Shown here piece by piece: positions 47,352 to 60,398 of a stretch of DNA of 64,000 bases. Source of the DNA: Hydractinia symbiolongicarpus (taxonomy: Eukaryota > Cnidaria > Hydrozoa > Anthoathecata > Hydractiniidae); contig NC_079876.1 in NCBI RefSeq assembly GCF_029227915.1, forward strand, positions 9,612,001-9,676,000, in the 5' to 3' direction. The notes beneath the pieces are model-generated. The model searched no databases. It saw only the letters and a list, made by a program, of their open reading frames with translations, and was not told the origin of the DNA. Position numbers and translations under genes: made by a program. Position 1 is the first letter of the stretch, and each line of letters begins with the position of its first letter.

Positions 47352-50300
47352 GGACTTAATTGAATTAACTATGGACTGTGACATGGTAAATGTGATAAAG
47401 GAGACAATTGGACTTCAAGAATAAACATTCTTCTTAATTTGACGTGATTGTCGGAACTCAGCGATTACACTGGGCGCTGGCGAAGCGCTTTATTCAAAAA
47501 TGTAGACAAATAAGTCATTTTGTGCTGTAGGACCAATCCTAGCTGTTAGGACGCGCTGAAGAAATAGAGACAGATTCAAAAACTACGTTTCATTGACTTT
47601 CTAACAGTGTCAGTCCGTTTACGTTACATCGCTGGGGTCACATATTCGTACCAACATGTATTTAGCGATATTTTTCTGATAATACTGGTGTTGCATCGCT
47701 TTTAACAATGAAACGATTGACTGTGGGACTTAATTGAACTAACTTTGCACTGTGACTTGATAAATGTGATAAATGAGACAATTGGACTCCAAGAAATAAC
47801 TTTCTTCTTAATTTGACGTGATTGTCGGAACTCAGCGATTACACTGGGCGCTGTGGTAGCGCTACATTTAAAAATTTAATTAAATAAGTCATTTTTACTG
47901 TGGGACCAATCCTAGCCGTTATCACGCGCTGAAGAAATAGCGACAGGTTCAAACACTACATTTCATTGACTTTCTAACGGTATCAATCCGCTTCAGTTGC
48001 ATCTGTTGGCTCACGTATTCGTACTAACATGTAATTAGCGATATTTTTCTCATATTACTAGGTTGCATCGCTTTTAACAGTGAAACGATTGACTGTGGCA
48101 CTTAATTCAACTGATTTTGGACTGTGACCTTTTAAATGTTATAAGTGAGACAATTGGACTCCAAGAAATAACATTCTTCTTAAATTGACATGATTGCCGG
48201 AACTCAGCGATTACACTGGATGCTGGGGTAGCTTTTTATTCAAAAATGTAGACAAATAAGTCATTTTGCGCTGTGAAACCAATCGTAGCTGTTAGGACGC
48301 GCTGAAGAAATAGAGACAGATTCAAAAACTACATTTCATTGACTTTCTAACAGTGTCAGTCCGTTTACGTTACATCGCTGGGGTCACATATTCGTACCAA
48401 CATGTATTTAGCGAAATTTTTCTGATAATACTGGTGTTGCATCGCTTTTAACAATGAAACGATTGACTGTGGGACTTAATTGAACTAACTTTGCACTGTG
48501 ACCTGATAAATGTGATAAATGAGACAATTGGACTCCAAGAAATAACTTTCTTCTTAATTTGACGTGATTGTCGGAACTCAGCGATTACACTGGGCGCTGT
48601 GGTAGCGCTACATTTAAAAATTTAATTAAATAAGTCATTTTTACTGTGGGACCAATCCTAGCCGTTATCACGCGCTGAAGAAATAGCGACAGGTTCAAAC
48701 ACTACATTTCATTGACTTTCTAACGGTATCAATCCGCTTCAGTTGCATCTGTTGCGTCACGTATTCGTACCAACATGTAATTAGCGATATTTTTCTCATA
48801 TTACTAGGTTGCATCGCTTTTAACAGTGAAACGATTGACTGTGGCACTTAATTGAACTGATTTTGGACTGTGACCTTTTAAATGTTATAAGTGAGACAAT
48901 TGGAATCCAAGAAATAACATTCTTCTTAAATTGACATGATTGCCGGAACTCAGCGATTACACTGGATGCTGGGGTAGCGTTTTATTCAAAAATGTAGACA
49001 AATAATTCATTTTGCGCTGTGAAACCAATCGTAGCTGTTAGGACGCGCTGAAGAAATAGAGACAGATTCAAAAACTACATTTCATTAATTCTCTAACGGT
49101 GTCCGTCCGTTTGAGTTACAACGGTTGGGTCACATATTCGTACCAACCTGTATTTAGCGATATTTTTCTGATATTACTAGGTTGCATCGCTTTTAACAAT
49201 GAAACGATTGGCTGTGGAACTTAATTGAACTAACTTTGCACTGTGACCTGATAAATGTGATAAAAGAGACAATTGAACTCCAAGAAATGACATTCTTCTT
49301 AATTTGACGTGATTGCCGGAACTCAGCGATTACACTGGGTGCTGTGGTAGCGCTTCAGTTAAAAATTTAGATAAATAAGTCAATTCTTACTGTGGGACCA
49401 ATCCTAGCCGTTATCGCGCACCGAAAAAATAGCGACAGTTTCAAAAACTACATTTCATTGACTTTCTAACGGTGTCAGTCCGTTTGAGTTATAACGGTTG
49501 CGTCACATATTAGTACCAACATATATTTAGCGATATTTTTCTGATATTACTAAGTTGCATCGCTTTTAACAATAAAACGATTGACTGTGGGACTTAATTG
49601 AATTAACTTTGGACTGTGACCTGATAAATATGATTAAGGAGACAATTGGACTTCAAGAATAAACATTCTTCTTAATTTGAGGTGATTACCGGTACTCAGC
49701 GATTACACGGGGCGTTGTGGTAGCACTTCATTAAAAAATTTAGATTAAAAAGTCATTTTTTACTGTGGGACCAATCCTAGCCGTTATCACGCGCTGAAGA
49801 CTTAGTGACAGTTTCAAAAAGTACATTTCATTGACTTTCTAACGGTGTCAGTCCGTTTGAGTTAAAACGATTGGGTCACATATTCGTACCAACATGTATT
49901 TAGCGATATTTTTCTGATATTACTAGGTTGCATGTTTTTTAACAATGAAACGATTGTCTGTGGGACTTAATTGAACTAACTTTGGACTCTGACCTGATAA
50001 ATGTGATAAATGAGACAACTGGACTCCACGAAATAACATTCTTCTTAATTTGACGTGATTGCCAGAACTCAGCGATTACACGGGGCGTTGTGGTAGCACT
50101 TCATTAAAAAATTTAGATTAAAAAGTCATTTTTTACTGTGGGACCAATCCTAGCCGTTATCACGCGCTGAAGACTTAGTGACAGTTTCAAAAAGTACATT
50201 TCATTGACTTTCTAACGGTGTCAGTCCGTTTGAGTTAAAACGATTGGGTCACATATTCGTACCAACATGTATTTGGCGATATTTTTCTGACATTACTAGG

Positions 50301-50709
50301 TTGAATTGCTTTTAACAATGAAACGATTGACTGTGGGACTTAATTGAACTAACTTTGCACTGGGACCTGATAAATGTGATAAATGAGACAATTGGACTCC
50401 AAGAAAAAACTTTCTTCTTAATTTGACGTGATTGTCGGAACTCAGCGATTACACTGGGCGCTGGCGAAGCGCTTTATTCAAAAATGTAGACAAATAAGTC
50501 ATTTTGTGCTGTAGGACCAATCCTAGCTGTTAGGACGCGCTAAAGAAATAGAGACAGATTCAAAAACTACATTTCATTGACTTTCTAACAGTGTCAGTCC
50601 GTTTACGTTACATCGCTGGGGTCACATATTCGTACCAACATGTATTTAGCGATATTTTTCTGATAATACTGGTGTTGCATCGCTTTTAACAATGAAACGA
50701 TTGACTGTG
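47352..50709. repeat. Nine-monomer string, second copy of 9325-12682
   Basis: Starts: E/C 47352, A 47726, B/C 48098, A 48472, B 48844, D' 49217, F 49590, G/F 49963, C 50336. Every start equals the left-hand start plus 38027 bp. Rare marks GTAGCTTTTTATTC, GCGAAATTTTTCTG, GGAATCCAAG and GCATGTTTTTTAAC are all retained. It is one of the longest indel-free matches between the two halves. Confidence 0.92.
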
Positions 50710-52573
50710 GGACTTAATTGAACTAACCTTGCACTGTGACCTGATAAATGTGATAAATGAGACAATTGGACTCCAAGAAATAACTTTCTTCTTAATTTGA
50801 CGTGATTGTCGGAACTCAGCGATTACACTGGGCGCTGTGGTAGCGCTACATTTAAAAATTTAATTAAATAAGTCATTTTTACTGTGGGACCAATCCTAGC
50901 CGTTATCACGCGCTGAAGAAATAGCGACAGGTTCAAACACTACATTTCATTGACTTTCTAACGGTATCAATCCGCTTCAGTTGCATCTGTTGCGTCACGT
51001 ATTCGTACCAACATGTAATTAGCGATATTTTTCTCATATTACTAGGTTGCATCGCTTTTAACAGTGAAACGATTGACTGTGGCACTTAATTGAACTGATT
51101 TTGAACTGTGACCTTTTAAATGTTATAAGTGAGACAATTGGACTCCAAGAAATAACATTCTTCTTAAATTGACATGATTGCCGGAACTCAGCGATTACAC
51201 TGGATGCTGGGGTAGCGTTTTATATAAAAATGTAGACAAATAAGTCATTTTGCGCTGTGAAACCAGTCGTAGCTGTTAGGACGCGCTGAAGAAATAGAGA
51301 CAGATTCAGAAACTACATTTGATTGATTCTCTAACGGTGTCAGTCCGTTTACGTTACATCGCTGGGGTCACATATTCGTACCAACATGTATTTAGCGATA
51401 TTTTTCTGATAATACTGGTGTTGCATCGCTTTTAACAATGAAACGATTGACTGTGGGACTTAATTGAACTAACCTTGCACTGTGACCTGATAAATGTGAT
51501 AAATGAGACAATTGGACTCCAAGAAATAACTTTCTTCTTAATTTGACGTGATTGTCGGAACTCAGCGATTACACTGGGCGCTGTGGTAGCGCTACATTTA
51601 AAAATTTAATTAAATAAGTCATTTTTACTGTGGGACCAATCCTAGCCGTTATCACGCGCTGAAGAAATAGCGACAGGTTCAAACACTACATTTCATTGAC
51701 TTTCTAACGGTATCAATCCGCTTCAGTTGCATCTGTTGCGTCACGTATTCGTACCAACATGTAATTAGCGATATTTTTCTCATATTACTAGGTTGCATCG
51801 CTTTTAACAGTGAAACGATTGACTGTGGCACTTAATTGAACTGATTTTGAACTGTGACCTTTTAAATGTTATAAGTGAGACAATTGGACTCCAAGAAATA
51901 ACATTCTTCTTAAATTGACATGATTGCCGGAACTCAGCGATTACACTGGATGCTGGGGTAGCGTTTTATATAAAAATGTAGACAAATAAGTCATTTTGCG
52001 CTGTGAAACCAGTCGTAGCTGTTAGGACGCGCTGAAGAAATAGAGACAGATTCAGAAACTACATTTGATTGATTCTCTAACGGTGTCAGTCCGTTTGAGT
52101 TACAACGGTTGGGTCACATATTCGTACCAACCTGTATTTAGCGATATTTTTCTGATATTACTAGGTTGCATCACTTTTAACAATGAAACGATTGGCTGTG
52201 GAACTTAATTGAACTAACTTTGGACTGTGACCTGATAAATGTGATAAAGGAGACAATTGAACTCCAAGAAATGACATTCTTCTTAATTTGACGTGATTGC
52301 CGGAACTCAGCGATTACACTGGGCGCTGTGGTAGCGTTTCTGTTAAAAATTTAGATAAATAAGTCAATTCTTACTGTGGGATTAACCCTAGCCGTTATGG
52401 TGCGCTGAAGAAATAGCGACAGTTTCAAAAACTACATTTCATTGAATTTCCAACGGTATCACACCGCTTCAGTTGCATCGGCTGCGTCACATATTCGTAC
52501 CAACATGTATTTAGCGATATTTTTCTGATATTACTAGGTTGCATCGCTTTAAACAATGAAACGATTGACTGTG
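50710..52573. repeat. A-B pair duplication (746 bp) followed by D
   Basis: Starts: A 50710, B/C 51082, A 51456, B 51828, D 52201. Both A units have AACCTTGCACTG. Both B heads have ATTTTGAACTGTG, TTTATATAAAAATG, CAGATTCAGAAAC and TTTGATTGATTC. The first B switches to a C tail between GGTGTCAGTCCG and TTTACGTTACATCGC, which marks the exchange point. D 52201 shares GTTTCTGTTAAAAATTT and CATCGGCTGCGTCA with the D body of 15666, offset 36535 bp. Confidence 0.9.
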
Positions 52574-55184
52574 GGACTTAATTGAATTAACTATGGACTG
52601 TGACATGATAAATGTGATAAAGGAGACAATTGGACTTCAAGAATAAACATTCTTCTTAATTTGACGTGATTACCGGTACTCAGCGATTACACGGGGCGCT
52701 GTGGTAGCACTTCATTTAAAAATTTAGATTAATAAGTCATTTTTTACTGTGGGACCAATCCTAGCCGTTATCACGCGCTAAAGAATTAGTGACAGTTTCA
52801 AAAAGTACATTTCATTGACTTTCGAAAGGTGTCAGTCCGTTTGAGTTACAACGATTGGGTCACATATTCGTACCAACATGTGTTTAGCGATATTTTTCTC
52901 ATATTACTAGGTTGCATCGCTTTTAACAGTGAAACGATTGACTGTGGCACTTAATTGAACTGATTTTGGACTGTGACCTTATAAATGTTATAAGTGAGAC
53001 AATTGAACTCCAGGAAATAACATTCTTATTAATTTGACATGATTGCCGGAACTCAGCGATTACACTGGGCGCTGTGGTAGCGCTACATTTAAAAATTTAA
53101 TTAAATAAGTCATTTTTACTGTGGGACCAATCCTAGCCGTTATCGCGCGCTGAAGAAATAGCGACAGGTTCAAACACTATATTTCATTGACTTTCTAACG
53201 GTATCAATCCGCTTCAGTTGCATCTGTTGCGTCACATATTCGTACCAACATGTAATTAGCGATATTTTTCTCATATTACTAGGTTGCATCGCTTTTAACA
53301 ATGAAACGATTGGCTGTGGAACTTAATTGAACTAACTTTGGACTGTGACCTGATAAATGTGATAAAGGAGACAATTGAACTCCAAGAAATGACATTCTTC
53401 TTAATTTGACGTGATTGCCGGAACTCAGCGATTACACTGGGCGCTGTGGTAGCGCTTCAGTTAAAAATTTAGATAAATAAGTCAATTCTTACTGTGGGAT
53501 TAATCCTAGCCGTTATGGTGCGCTGAAGAAATAGCGACAGTTTCAAAAACTACATTTCATTGAATTTCCAACGGTATCACACCGCTTCAGTTGCATCGGT
53601 TGCGTCACATATTCGTACCAACATGTAATTAGCGATATTTTTCTCATATTACTAGGTTGCATCGCTTTTAACAGTGAAATGATTGACTGTGGCACTTAAT
53701 TGAACTGATTTTGGACTGTGACCTTTTAAATGTTATAAGTGAGACAATTGGACTCCAAGAAATAACATTCTTCTTAATTTGACATGATTGCCGGAACGCA
53801 GCGATTACACTGGATGCTGGGGTATCGTTTTATTCAAAAATGTAGACAAATAAGTCATTTTGCGCTGTGAAACCAATTGTAGCTGTTATTACGCGCTGAA
53901 GAAATAGAGACAGATTCAAAAACTACATTTCATTGATTCTCTAACGGTGTCAGTCCGTTTGAGTTACAACGGTTGGGTCACATATTCGTACCAACCTGTA
54001 TTTAGCGATATTTTTCTGATATTACTAGGTTGCATCGCTTTAAACAATGAAACGATTGACTTTGGGACTTAATTGAATTAACTATGGACTGTGACATGAT
54101 AAATGTGATAAAGGAGACAATTGGACTTCAAGAATAAACATTCTTCTTAATTTGACGTGATTACCGGTAATCAGCGATTACACTGGGCGCTGTGGTAGCA
54201 CTTCACTTAAAAATTTAGATTAAAAAGTCATTTTTTACTGTGGGACCAATCCTAGCCGTTATCACGCGCGGAAGAATTAGTGACAGTTTCAAAAAGTACA
54301 TTTCATTGACTTTCTAACGGTGTCAGTCCGTTTGAGTTACAACGGTTGGGTCACATATTCGTACCAACCTGTATTTAGCGATATTTTTCTGATATTACTA
54401 GGTTGCATCGCTTTAAACAATGAAACGATTGACTGTGGGACTTAATTGAATTAACTATGGACTGTGACATGATAAATGTGATAAAGGAGACAATTGGACT
54501 TCAAGAATAAACATTCTTCTTAATTTGACGTGATTACCGGTAATCAGCGATTACACGGGGCGCTGTGGTAGCACTTCACTTAAAAATTTAGATTAAAAAG
54601 TCATTTTTTACTGTGGGACCAATCCTAGCCGTTATCACGCGCGGAAGAATTAGTGACAGTTTCAAAAAGTACATTTCATTGACTTTCTAACGGTGTCAGT
54701 TCGTTTGAGTTAAAACGATTGTGTCACATATTCGTACCAACATGTATTTAGCGATATTTTTCTGATATTACTAGGTGGCATCGCTTTTAACAATGAAACG
54801 ATTGTCTGTGGGACTTAATTGAACTAACTTTGGACTGTGACCTGATGAATGTGATAAATGAGACAATTGGACTTCAAGAATAAACATTCTTCTTAATTTG
54901 AGGTGATTACCGGTACTCAGCGATTACACGGGGCGTTGTGGTAGCACTTCATTAAAAAATTTAGATTAAAAAGTCATTTTTTACTGTGGGACCAATCCTA
55001 GCCGTTATCACGCGCTGAAGAATTAGTGACAGTTTCAAAAAGTACATTTCATTGACTTTCTAACGGTGTCAGTCCGTTTAAGTTACAACGGTTGTGTCAC
55101 ATATTCGTACCAACATGTATTTAGCGATATTTTTCTGATATTACTGGGGTTGCATCGCTTTTAACAATGAAACGATTGACTGTG
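52574..55184. repeat. Seven-monomer string, second copy of ~16039-19021
   Basis: Starts: E/F 52574, I 52947, D 53319, B 53692, E/F 54065, E/F 54438, G/F 54811. From I 52947 to G/F 54811 all starts equal the left-hand starts (16785-18649) plus 36162 bp. The unit H/B 16412 of the left half has no counterpart: E/F 52574 passes directly into I in a hybrid manner (TTTCTCATATTA, AACAGTGAAAC tail). This accounts for the step in offset from 36535 to 36162 bp, one monomer. Confidence 0.88.
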
Positions 55185-57792
55185 GGACTTAATTGAACTA
55201 ACTTTGCACTGTGACCTGATAAATGTGATAAATGAGACAATTGGACTCCAAGAAAAAACTTTCTTCTTAATTTGACGTGATTGTCGGAACTCAGCGATTA
55301 CACTGGGCGCTGTGGTAGCGCTACATTTAAAAATTTAATTAAATAAGTTATTTTTACTGTGGGACCAATCCTAGCCGTTATCGCGCGCTGAAGAAATAGC
55401 GACAGGTTCAAACACTACATTTCATTGACTTTCTAACGGTATCAATCCGCTTCAGTTGCATCTGTTGCGTCACATAATCGTACCAACATGTAATTAGCGA
55501 TATTTTTCTGATATTACTAGGTTGCATCGCTTTTAACAGTGAAACGATTGACTGTGGCACTTAATTGAACTGAGTTTGGACTGTGACGTTTTAAATGTTA
55601 TAAGTGAGACAATTGGACTCCAAGAAATAACATTCTTCTTAATTTGACATGATTGCCGGAACTCAGCGATTACACTGGATGCTGGGGTAGCGTTTTATTC
55701 AAAAATGTAGACAAATAAGTCATTTTGCGCTGTGAAACCAATCGTAGCTGTTAGGACGCGCTGAAGAAATAGAGACAGATTCAAAAACTACATTTCATTG
55801 ATTCTCTAACGGTGTCAGTCCGTTTGAGTTACAACAGTTGGGTCACATATTCGTACCAACCTGTATTTAGCGATATTTTTCTGATATTACTAAGTTGCAT
55901 CGCTTTTAACAATGAAACGATTGGCTGTGGGACTTAATTGAACTAACTTTGGACTGTGACCTGATAAATGTGATAAAGAAGACAATTGAACTCCAAGAAA
56001 TGACATTCTTCTTAATTTGACGTGATTGCCGGAACTCAGCGATTACACTGGGCGCTGTGGTAGCGCTTCAGTTAAAAATTTAGATAAATAAGTCAATTCT
56101 TACTGTGGGACCAATGCTAGCCGTTATGGTGCGCTGAAGAAATAGCGACAGTTTCAAAAACTACATTTCATTGACTTTCCAACGGTATCACACCGCTTCA
56201 GTTGCATCGGTTGCGTCACATATTCGTACCAACATGTATTTAGCGATATTTTTCTGATATTACTAGTTTGCATCGCTTTAAACAATGAAACAATTGACTG
56301 TGGGACGTAATTGAATTAACTATGGACTGTGACATGATAAATGTGATAAAGGAGACAATTGGACTTCAAGAATAAACATTCTTCTTAATTTGACGTGATT
56401 ACAGGTACTCAGCGATTACACTGGGCGCTGTGGTAGCGCTACATTTAAAAATTTAGATAAATAAGTCATTTTTACTGTGGGACCAGTCCTAGCCGTTATC
56501 GCGCGCTGAAGAAATAGCGACAGTTTCAAAAACTACATCTCATTGACTTTCTAACGGTATTAATCCGCTTCAGTTGCATCGGTTGCGTCACATATTCGTA
56601 CCAACATGTAATTAGCGATATTTTTCTGATATTACTAGGTTGCATCGCTTTTAACAGTGAAACGATTGACTGTGGCACTTAATTGAACTGAGTTTGGACT
56701 GTGACGTTTTAAATGTTATAAGTGAGACAATTGGACTCCAAGAAATAACATTCTTCTTAATTTGACATGATTGCCGGAACTCAGCGATTACACTGGATGC
56801 TGGGGTACCGTTTTATTCAAAAATGTAGACAAATAAGTCATTTTGCGCTGTGAAACCAATCGTAGCTGTTAGGACGCGCTGAAGAAATAGAGACAGATTC
56901 AAAAACTACATTTCATTGATTCTCTAACGGTGTCAGTCCGTTTGAGTTACAACAGTTGGGTCACATATTCGTACCAACCTGTATTTAGCGATATTTTTCT
57001 GATATTACTAAGTTGCATCGCTTTTAACAATGAAACGATTGGCTGTGGGACTTAATTGAACTAACTTTGGACTGTGACCTGATAAATGTGATAAAGAAGA
57101 CAATTGAACTCCAAGAAATGACATTCTTCTTAATTTGACGTGATTGCCGGAACTCAGCGATTACACTGGGCGCTGTGGTAGCGCTTCAGTTAAAAATTTA
57201 GATAAATAAGTCAATTCTTACTGTGGGACCAATGCTAGCCGTTATGGTGCGCTGAAGAAATAGCGACAGTTTCAAAAACTACATTTCATTGACTTTCCAA
57301 CGGTATCACACCGCTTCAGTTGCATCGGTTGCGTCACATATTCGTACCAACATGTATTTAGCGATATTTTTCTGATATTACTAGTTTGCATCGCTTTAAA
57401 CAATGAAACAATTGACTGTGGGACGTAATTGAATTAACTATGGACTGTGACATGATAAATGTGATAAAGGAGACAATTGGACTTCAAGAATAAACATTCT
57501 TCTTAATTTGACGTGATTACAGGTACTCAGCGATTACACTGGGCGCTGTGGTAGCGCTACATTTAAAAATTTAGATAAATAAGTCATTTTTACTGTGGGA
57601 CCAGTCCTAGCCGTTATCGCGCGCTGAAGAAATAGCGACAGTTTCAAAAACTACATCTCATTGACTTTCTAACGGTATTAATCCGCTTCAGTTGCATCGG
57701 TTGCGTCACATATTCGTACCAACATGTATTTAGCGATATTTTTCTCATATTACTAGGTTGCATCGCTTTTAACAGTGAAACGATTGACTGTG
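55185..57792. repeat. A2 plus two copies of B-D''-E'' (1118-bp 3-mer)
   Basis: Starts: A2 55185, B 55557, D'' 55930, E'' 56303, B 56675, D'' 57048, E'' 57421. The triplet repeats after 1118 bp. Shared marks are GAACTGAGTTTGGAC and GTGACGTTTTAAATG in B, AAAGAAGACAATTG and CCAATGCTAGCCG in D'', and AAACAATTGACTG before E'' with TTACAGGTACTC inside it. The single-copy counterpart is 19022-20139. Confidence 0.92.
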
Positions 57793-60398
57793 GCACTTAA
57801 TTGAACTGATTTTGGACTGTGACCTTATAAATGTTATAAGTGAGACAATTGAACTCCAGGAAATAACATTCTTCTTAATTTGACATGATTGCCGGAACTC
57901 AGCGATTACACTGGGCGCTGTGGTAGCGCTACATTTAAAAATTTAATTAAATAAGTCATTTTTACTGTGGGACCAATCCTAGCCGTTATCGCGCGCTGAA
58001 GAAATAGCGACAGGTTCAAACACTACATTTCATTGACTTTCTAACGGTATCAATCCGCTTCAGTTGCATCTGTTGCGTCACATATTCGTACCAACATGTA
58101 ATTAGCGATATTTTTCTCATATTACTAGGTTGCATCGCTTTTAACAGTAAAACGATTGACTGTGGCACTTAATTGAACTGATTTTGGACTGTGACCTTTT
58201 AAATGTTATAAGTGAGACAATTGGACTCCAAGAAATAACATTCTTCTTAATTTGACATGATTGCCGGAACTCAGCGATTACACTGGATGCTGGGGTAGCG
58301 TTTTATTCAAAAATGTAGACAAATAAGTCATTTTGCGCTGTGAAACCAATCGTAGCTGTTAGACGTGCTGAAGAAATAGAGACACATTCAAAAACTACAT
58401 TTCATTGATTCTCTAACGGTGTCAGTCCGTTTGAGTTACAACGGTTGGGTCACATATTCGTACCAACCTGTATTTAGCGATATTTTTCTGATATTACTAG
58501 GTTGCATCGCTTTTAACAATGAAACGATTGGCTGTGGGACTTAATTGAACTAACTTTGGACTGTGACCTGATAAATGTGATAAAGGAGACAATTGAACTC
58601 CAAGAAATGACATTCTTCTTAATTTGACGTGATTGCCGGAACTCAGCGATTACACTGGGCGCTGTGGTAGCGCTTCAGTTAAAAATTTAGATAAATAAGT
58701 CAATTCTTACTGTGGGACCAATGCTAGCCGTTATGGTGCGCTGAAGAAATAGCGACAGTTTCAAAAACTACATTTCATTGACTTTCCAACGGTATCACAC
58801 CGCTTCAGTTGCATCGGTTGCGTCACATATTCGTACCAACATGTATTTAGCGATATTTTTCTGATATTACTAGTTTGCATCGCTTTAAACAATGAAACGA
58901 TTGACTGTGGGACGTAATTGAATTAACTATGGACTGTGACATGATAAATGTGATAAAGGAGACAATTGGACTTCAAGAATAAACATTCTTCTTAATTTGA
59001 CGTGATTACCGGTACTCAGCGATTACACTGGGCGCTGTGGTAGCGCTACATTTAAAAATTTAGATAAATAAGTCATTTTTACTGTGGGACCAGTCCTAGC
59101 CGTTATCGCGCGCTGAAGAAATAGCGACAGTTTCAAAAACTACATCTCATTGACTTTCTAACGGTATTAATCCGCTTCAGTTGCATCGGTTGCGTCACAT
59201 ATTCGTACCAACATGTATTTAGCGATATTTTTCTCATATTACTAGGTTGCATCGCTTTTAACAGTGAAACGATTGACTGTGGCACTTAATTGAACTGATT
59301 TTGGACTGTGACCTTATAAATGTTATAAGTGAGACAATTGAACTCCAGGAAATAACATTCTTCTTAATTTGACATGATTGCCGGAACTCAGCGATTACAC
59401 TGGGCGCTGTGGTAGCGCTACATTTAAAAATTTAATTAAATAAGTCATTTTTACTGTGGGACCAATCCTAGCCGTTATCGCGCGCTGAAGAAATAGCGAC
59501 AGGTTCAAACACTACATTTCATTGACTTTCTAACGGTATCAATCCGCTTCAGTTGCATCTGTTGCGTCACATATTCGTACCAACATGTAATTAGCGATAT
59601 TTTTCTCATATTACTAGGTTGCATCGCTTTTAACAGTAAAACGATTGACTGTGGCACTTAATTGAACTGATTTTGGACTGTGACCTTTTAAATGTTATAA
59701 GTGAGACAATTGGACTCCAAGAAATAACATTCTTCTTAATTTGACATGATTGCCGGAACTCAGCGATTACACTGGATGCTGGGGTAGCGTTTTATTCAAA
59801 AATGTAGACAAATAAGTCATTTTGCGCTGTGAAACCAATCGTAGCTGTTAGACGTGCTGAAGAAATAGAGACACATTCAAAAACTACATTTCATTGATTC
59901 TCTAACGGTGTCAGTCCGTTTGAGTTACAACGGTTGGGTCACATATTCGTACCAACCTGTATTTAGCGATATTTTTCTGATATTACTAGGTTGCATCGCT
60001 TTTAACAATGAAACGATTGGCTGTGGGACTTAATTGAACTAACTTTGGACTGTGACCTGATAAATGTGATAAAGGAGACAATTGAACTCCAAGAAATGAC
60101 ATTCTTCTTAATTTGACGTGATTGCCGGAACTCAGCGATTACACTGGGCGCTGTGGTAGCGCTTCAGTTAAAAATTTAGATAAATAAGTCAATTCTTACT
60201 GTGGGACCAATCCTAGCCGTTATGGTGCGCTGAAGAAATAGCGACAGTTTCAAAAACTACATTTCATTGACTTTCCAACGGTATCACACCGCTTCAGTTG
60301 CATCGGTTGCGTCACATATTCGTACCAACATGTATTTAGCGATATTTTTCTGATATTACTTGGTTGCATCGCTTTAAACAATGAAAAGATTGACTGTG
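57793..60398. repeat. 4-monomer HOR I-B-D''-E'' (1489 bp), 1.75 copies
   Basis: Starts: I 57793, B 58165, D'' 58537, E'' 58910, then I 59282, B 59654, D'' 60026, after which E/F 60399 follows instead of E''. Both B units share GTTAGACGTGCTG, CAGTAAAACG and GACACATTC. The left half has only one I-B-D''-E/F (20512-22001), so this expansion is specific to the right half. Confidence 0.91.
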
